Source: Channallabes apus
Lineage: Eukaryota > Chordata > Actinopteri > Siluriformes > Clariidae
Reading direction: 5' to 3'
NCBI GenBank assembly: GCA_030522415.1
Contig: CM060106.1
Span: 25,675,467-25,739,466, forward strand
DNA: 64,000 bases
Shown: positions 63,759-64,000 of the stretch, piece by piece
Position numbering within the stretch: position 1 is the first letter of the stretch
How the letters are laid out: each line of letters opens with the position of its first letter
Program-made: the position numbers and the translations under genes
Notes under the pieces: generated by a model
What the model was told of the DNA's origin: nothing
Database searches by the model: none
Seen by the model: only the letters and a program-made list of their open reading frames with translations

Positions 63759-64000
63759 GCAGAAACACAGAAGACGATAAATAAATGATGTCACTGCCAT
63801 ATCCTGCAGTCAGTGTTAAGTACACAGTCAGGTGCTCAGTGCCCTAGTAAGCTCACATGGTCTGTCTCGGAGGACACGGTTTTTTCGGTGTGCATCACAG
63901 GGATTGGTCAGATGTGATTGCTAATTAAACTTAGCCTGGGATTGTGACTGAGCCAAATGTTCAACTCAGCCAGAAAGGTTACCGGATAAGACGACTGTTT

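Larger units (their letters stand above)
41037..64000. other. Region upstream of the first recognised cbfa2t3 exon
   Basis: Probably a long 5' intron and/or upstream regulatory DNA of cbfa2t3. I looked for an upstream exon ending in phase 1 and for other genes and could support none. It is crowded with (AC)n, (AG)n and (CT)n microsatellites, SINEs, Tc1-like and hAT-like relics. Between them are several non-repetitive, motif-rich islands (about 51090-51375, 55600-55760, 56090-56290, 57360-57730) that could be regulatory. Confidence 0.6.

Overview
This is a vertebrate, almost certainly teleost, nuclear window. Introns have GT-AG borders, dinucleotide microsatellites are dense, and the interspersed repeats are typical of ray-finned fish: several tRNA-derived SINE families, Tc1/mariner relics, non-autonomous hAT elements and LINE tails. 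The repeat types suggest an ostariophysan such as a catfish, but that is a guess. I see no bacterial, phage or organellar sequence.

Four protein-coding genes can be read exon by exon. Their order, galns - trappc2l - pabpn1l - cbfa2t3, is the order I recall for human 16q24.3 (GALNS-TRAPPC2L-PABPN1L-CBFA2T3), so this is an old conserved block.
(1) galns (minus strand, exons 1-2 only; the rest lies left of the window) encodes a lysosomal sulfatase.
(2) trappc2l (plus, complete, 5 coding exons, 139 aa) encodes a TRAPP vesicle-tethering subunit. It is head-to-head with galns across 157 bp that hold two perfect GTCACGTGAC palindromes.
(3) pabpn1l (minus, complete, 6 coding exons, 201 aa) encodes an embryonic-type nuclear poly(A)-binding protein and is tail-to-tail with trappc2l.
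(4) cbfa2t3 (minus, 10 constitutive coding exons, 591 aa from its internal MPDSP start) encodes an ETO/MTG-family corepressor with NHR1, NHR2, NHR3 and MYND domains. I also find an in-frame 54-nt cassette-exon candidate between the NHR2 and NHR3 exons.

Layout: 1-4.3 kb galns introns with a 31-bp minisatellite; 4.3-9.0 kb trappc2l; 9.0-17.7 kb pabpn1l, with a 620-bp hAT element in its 3' flank; 17.7-25.5 kb intergenic DNA and the probable cbfa2t3 3' UTR; 26.1-41.0 kb cbfa2t3 exons; 41.0-64.0 kb the region upstream of the first recognised cbfa2t3 exon. That last stretch is probably a long 5' intron. It holds microsatellites, SINEs, a SINE nested in a hAT-like repeat, a GATA/TATC fold-back and several possible regulatory islands, but no second gene that I can support.

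The genes do not form one pathway; the block is conserved by synteny. I did not find a new biological system. The points most worth checking are the duplicated CLEAR-type motif, the cassette exon and the fold-back element.
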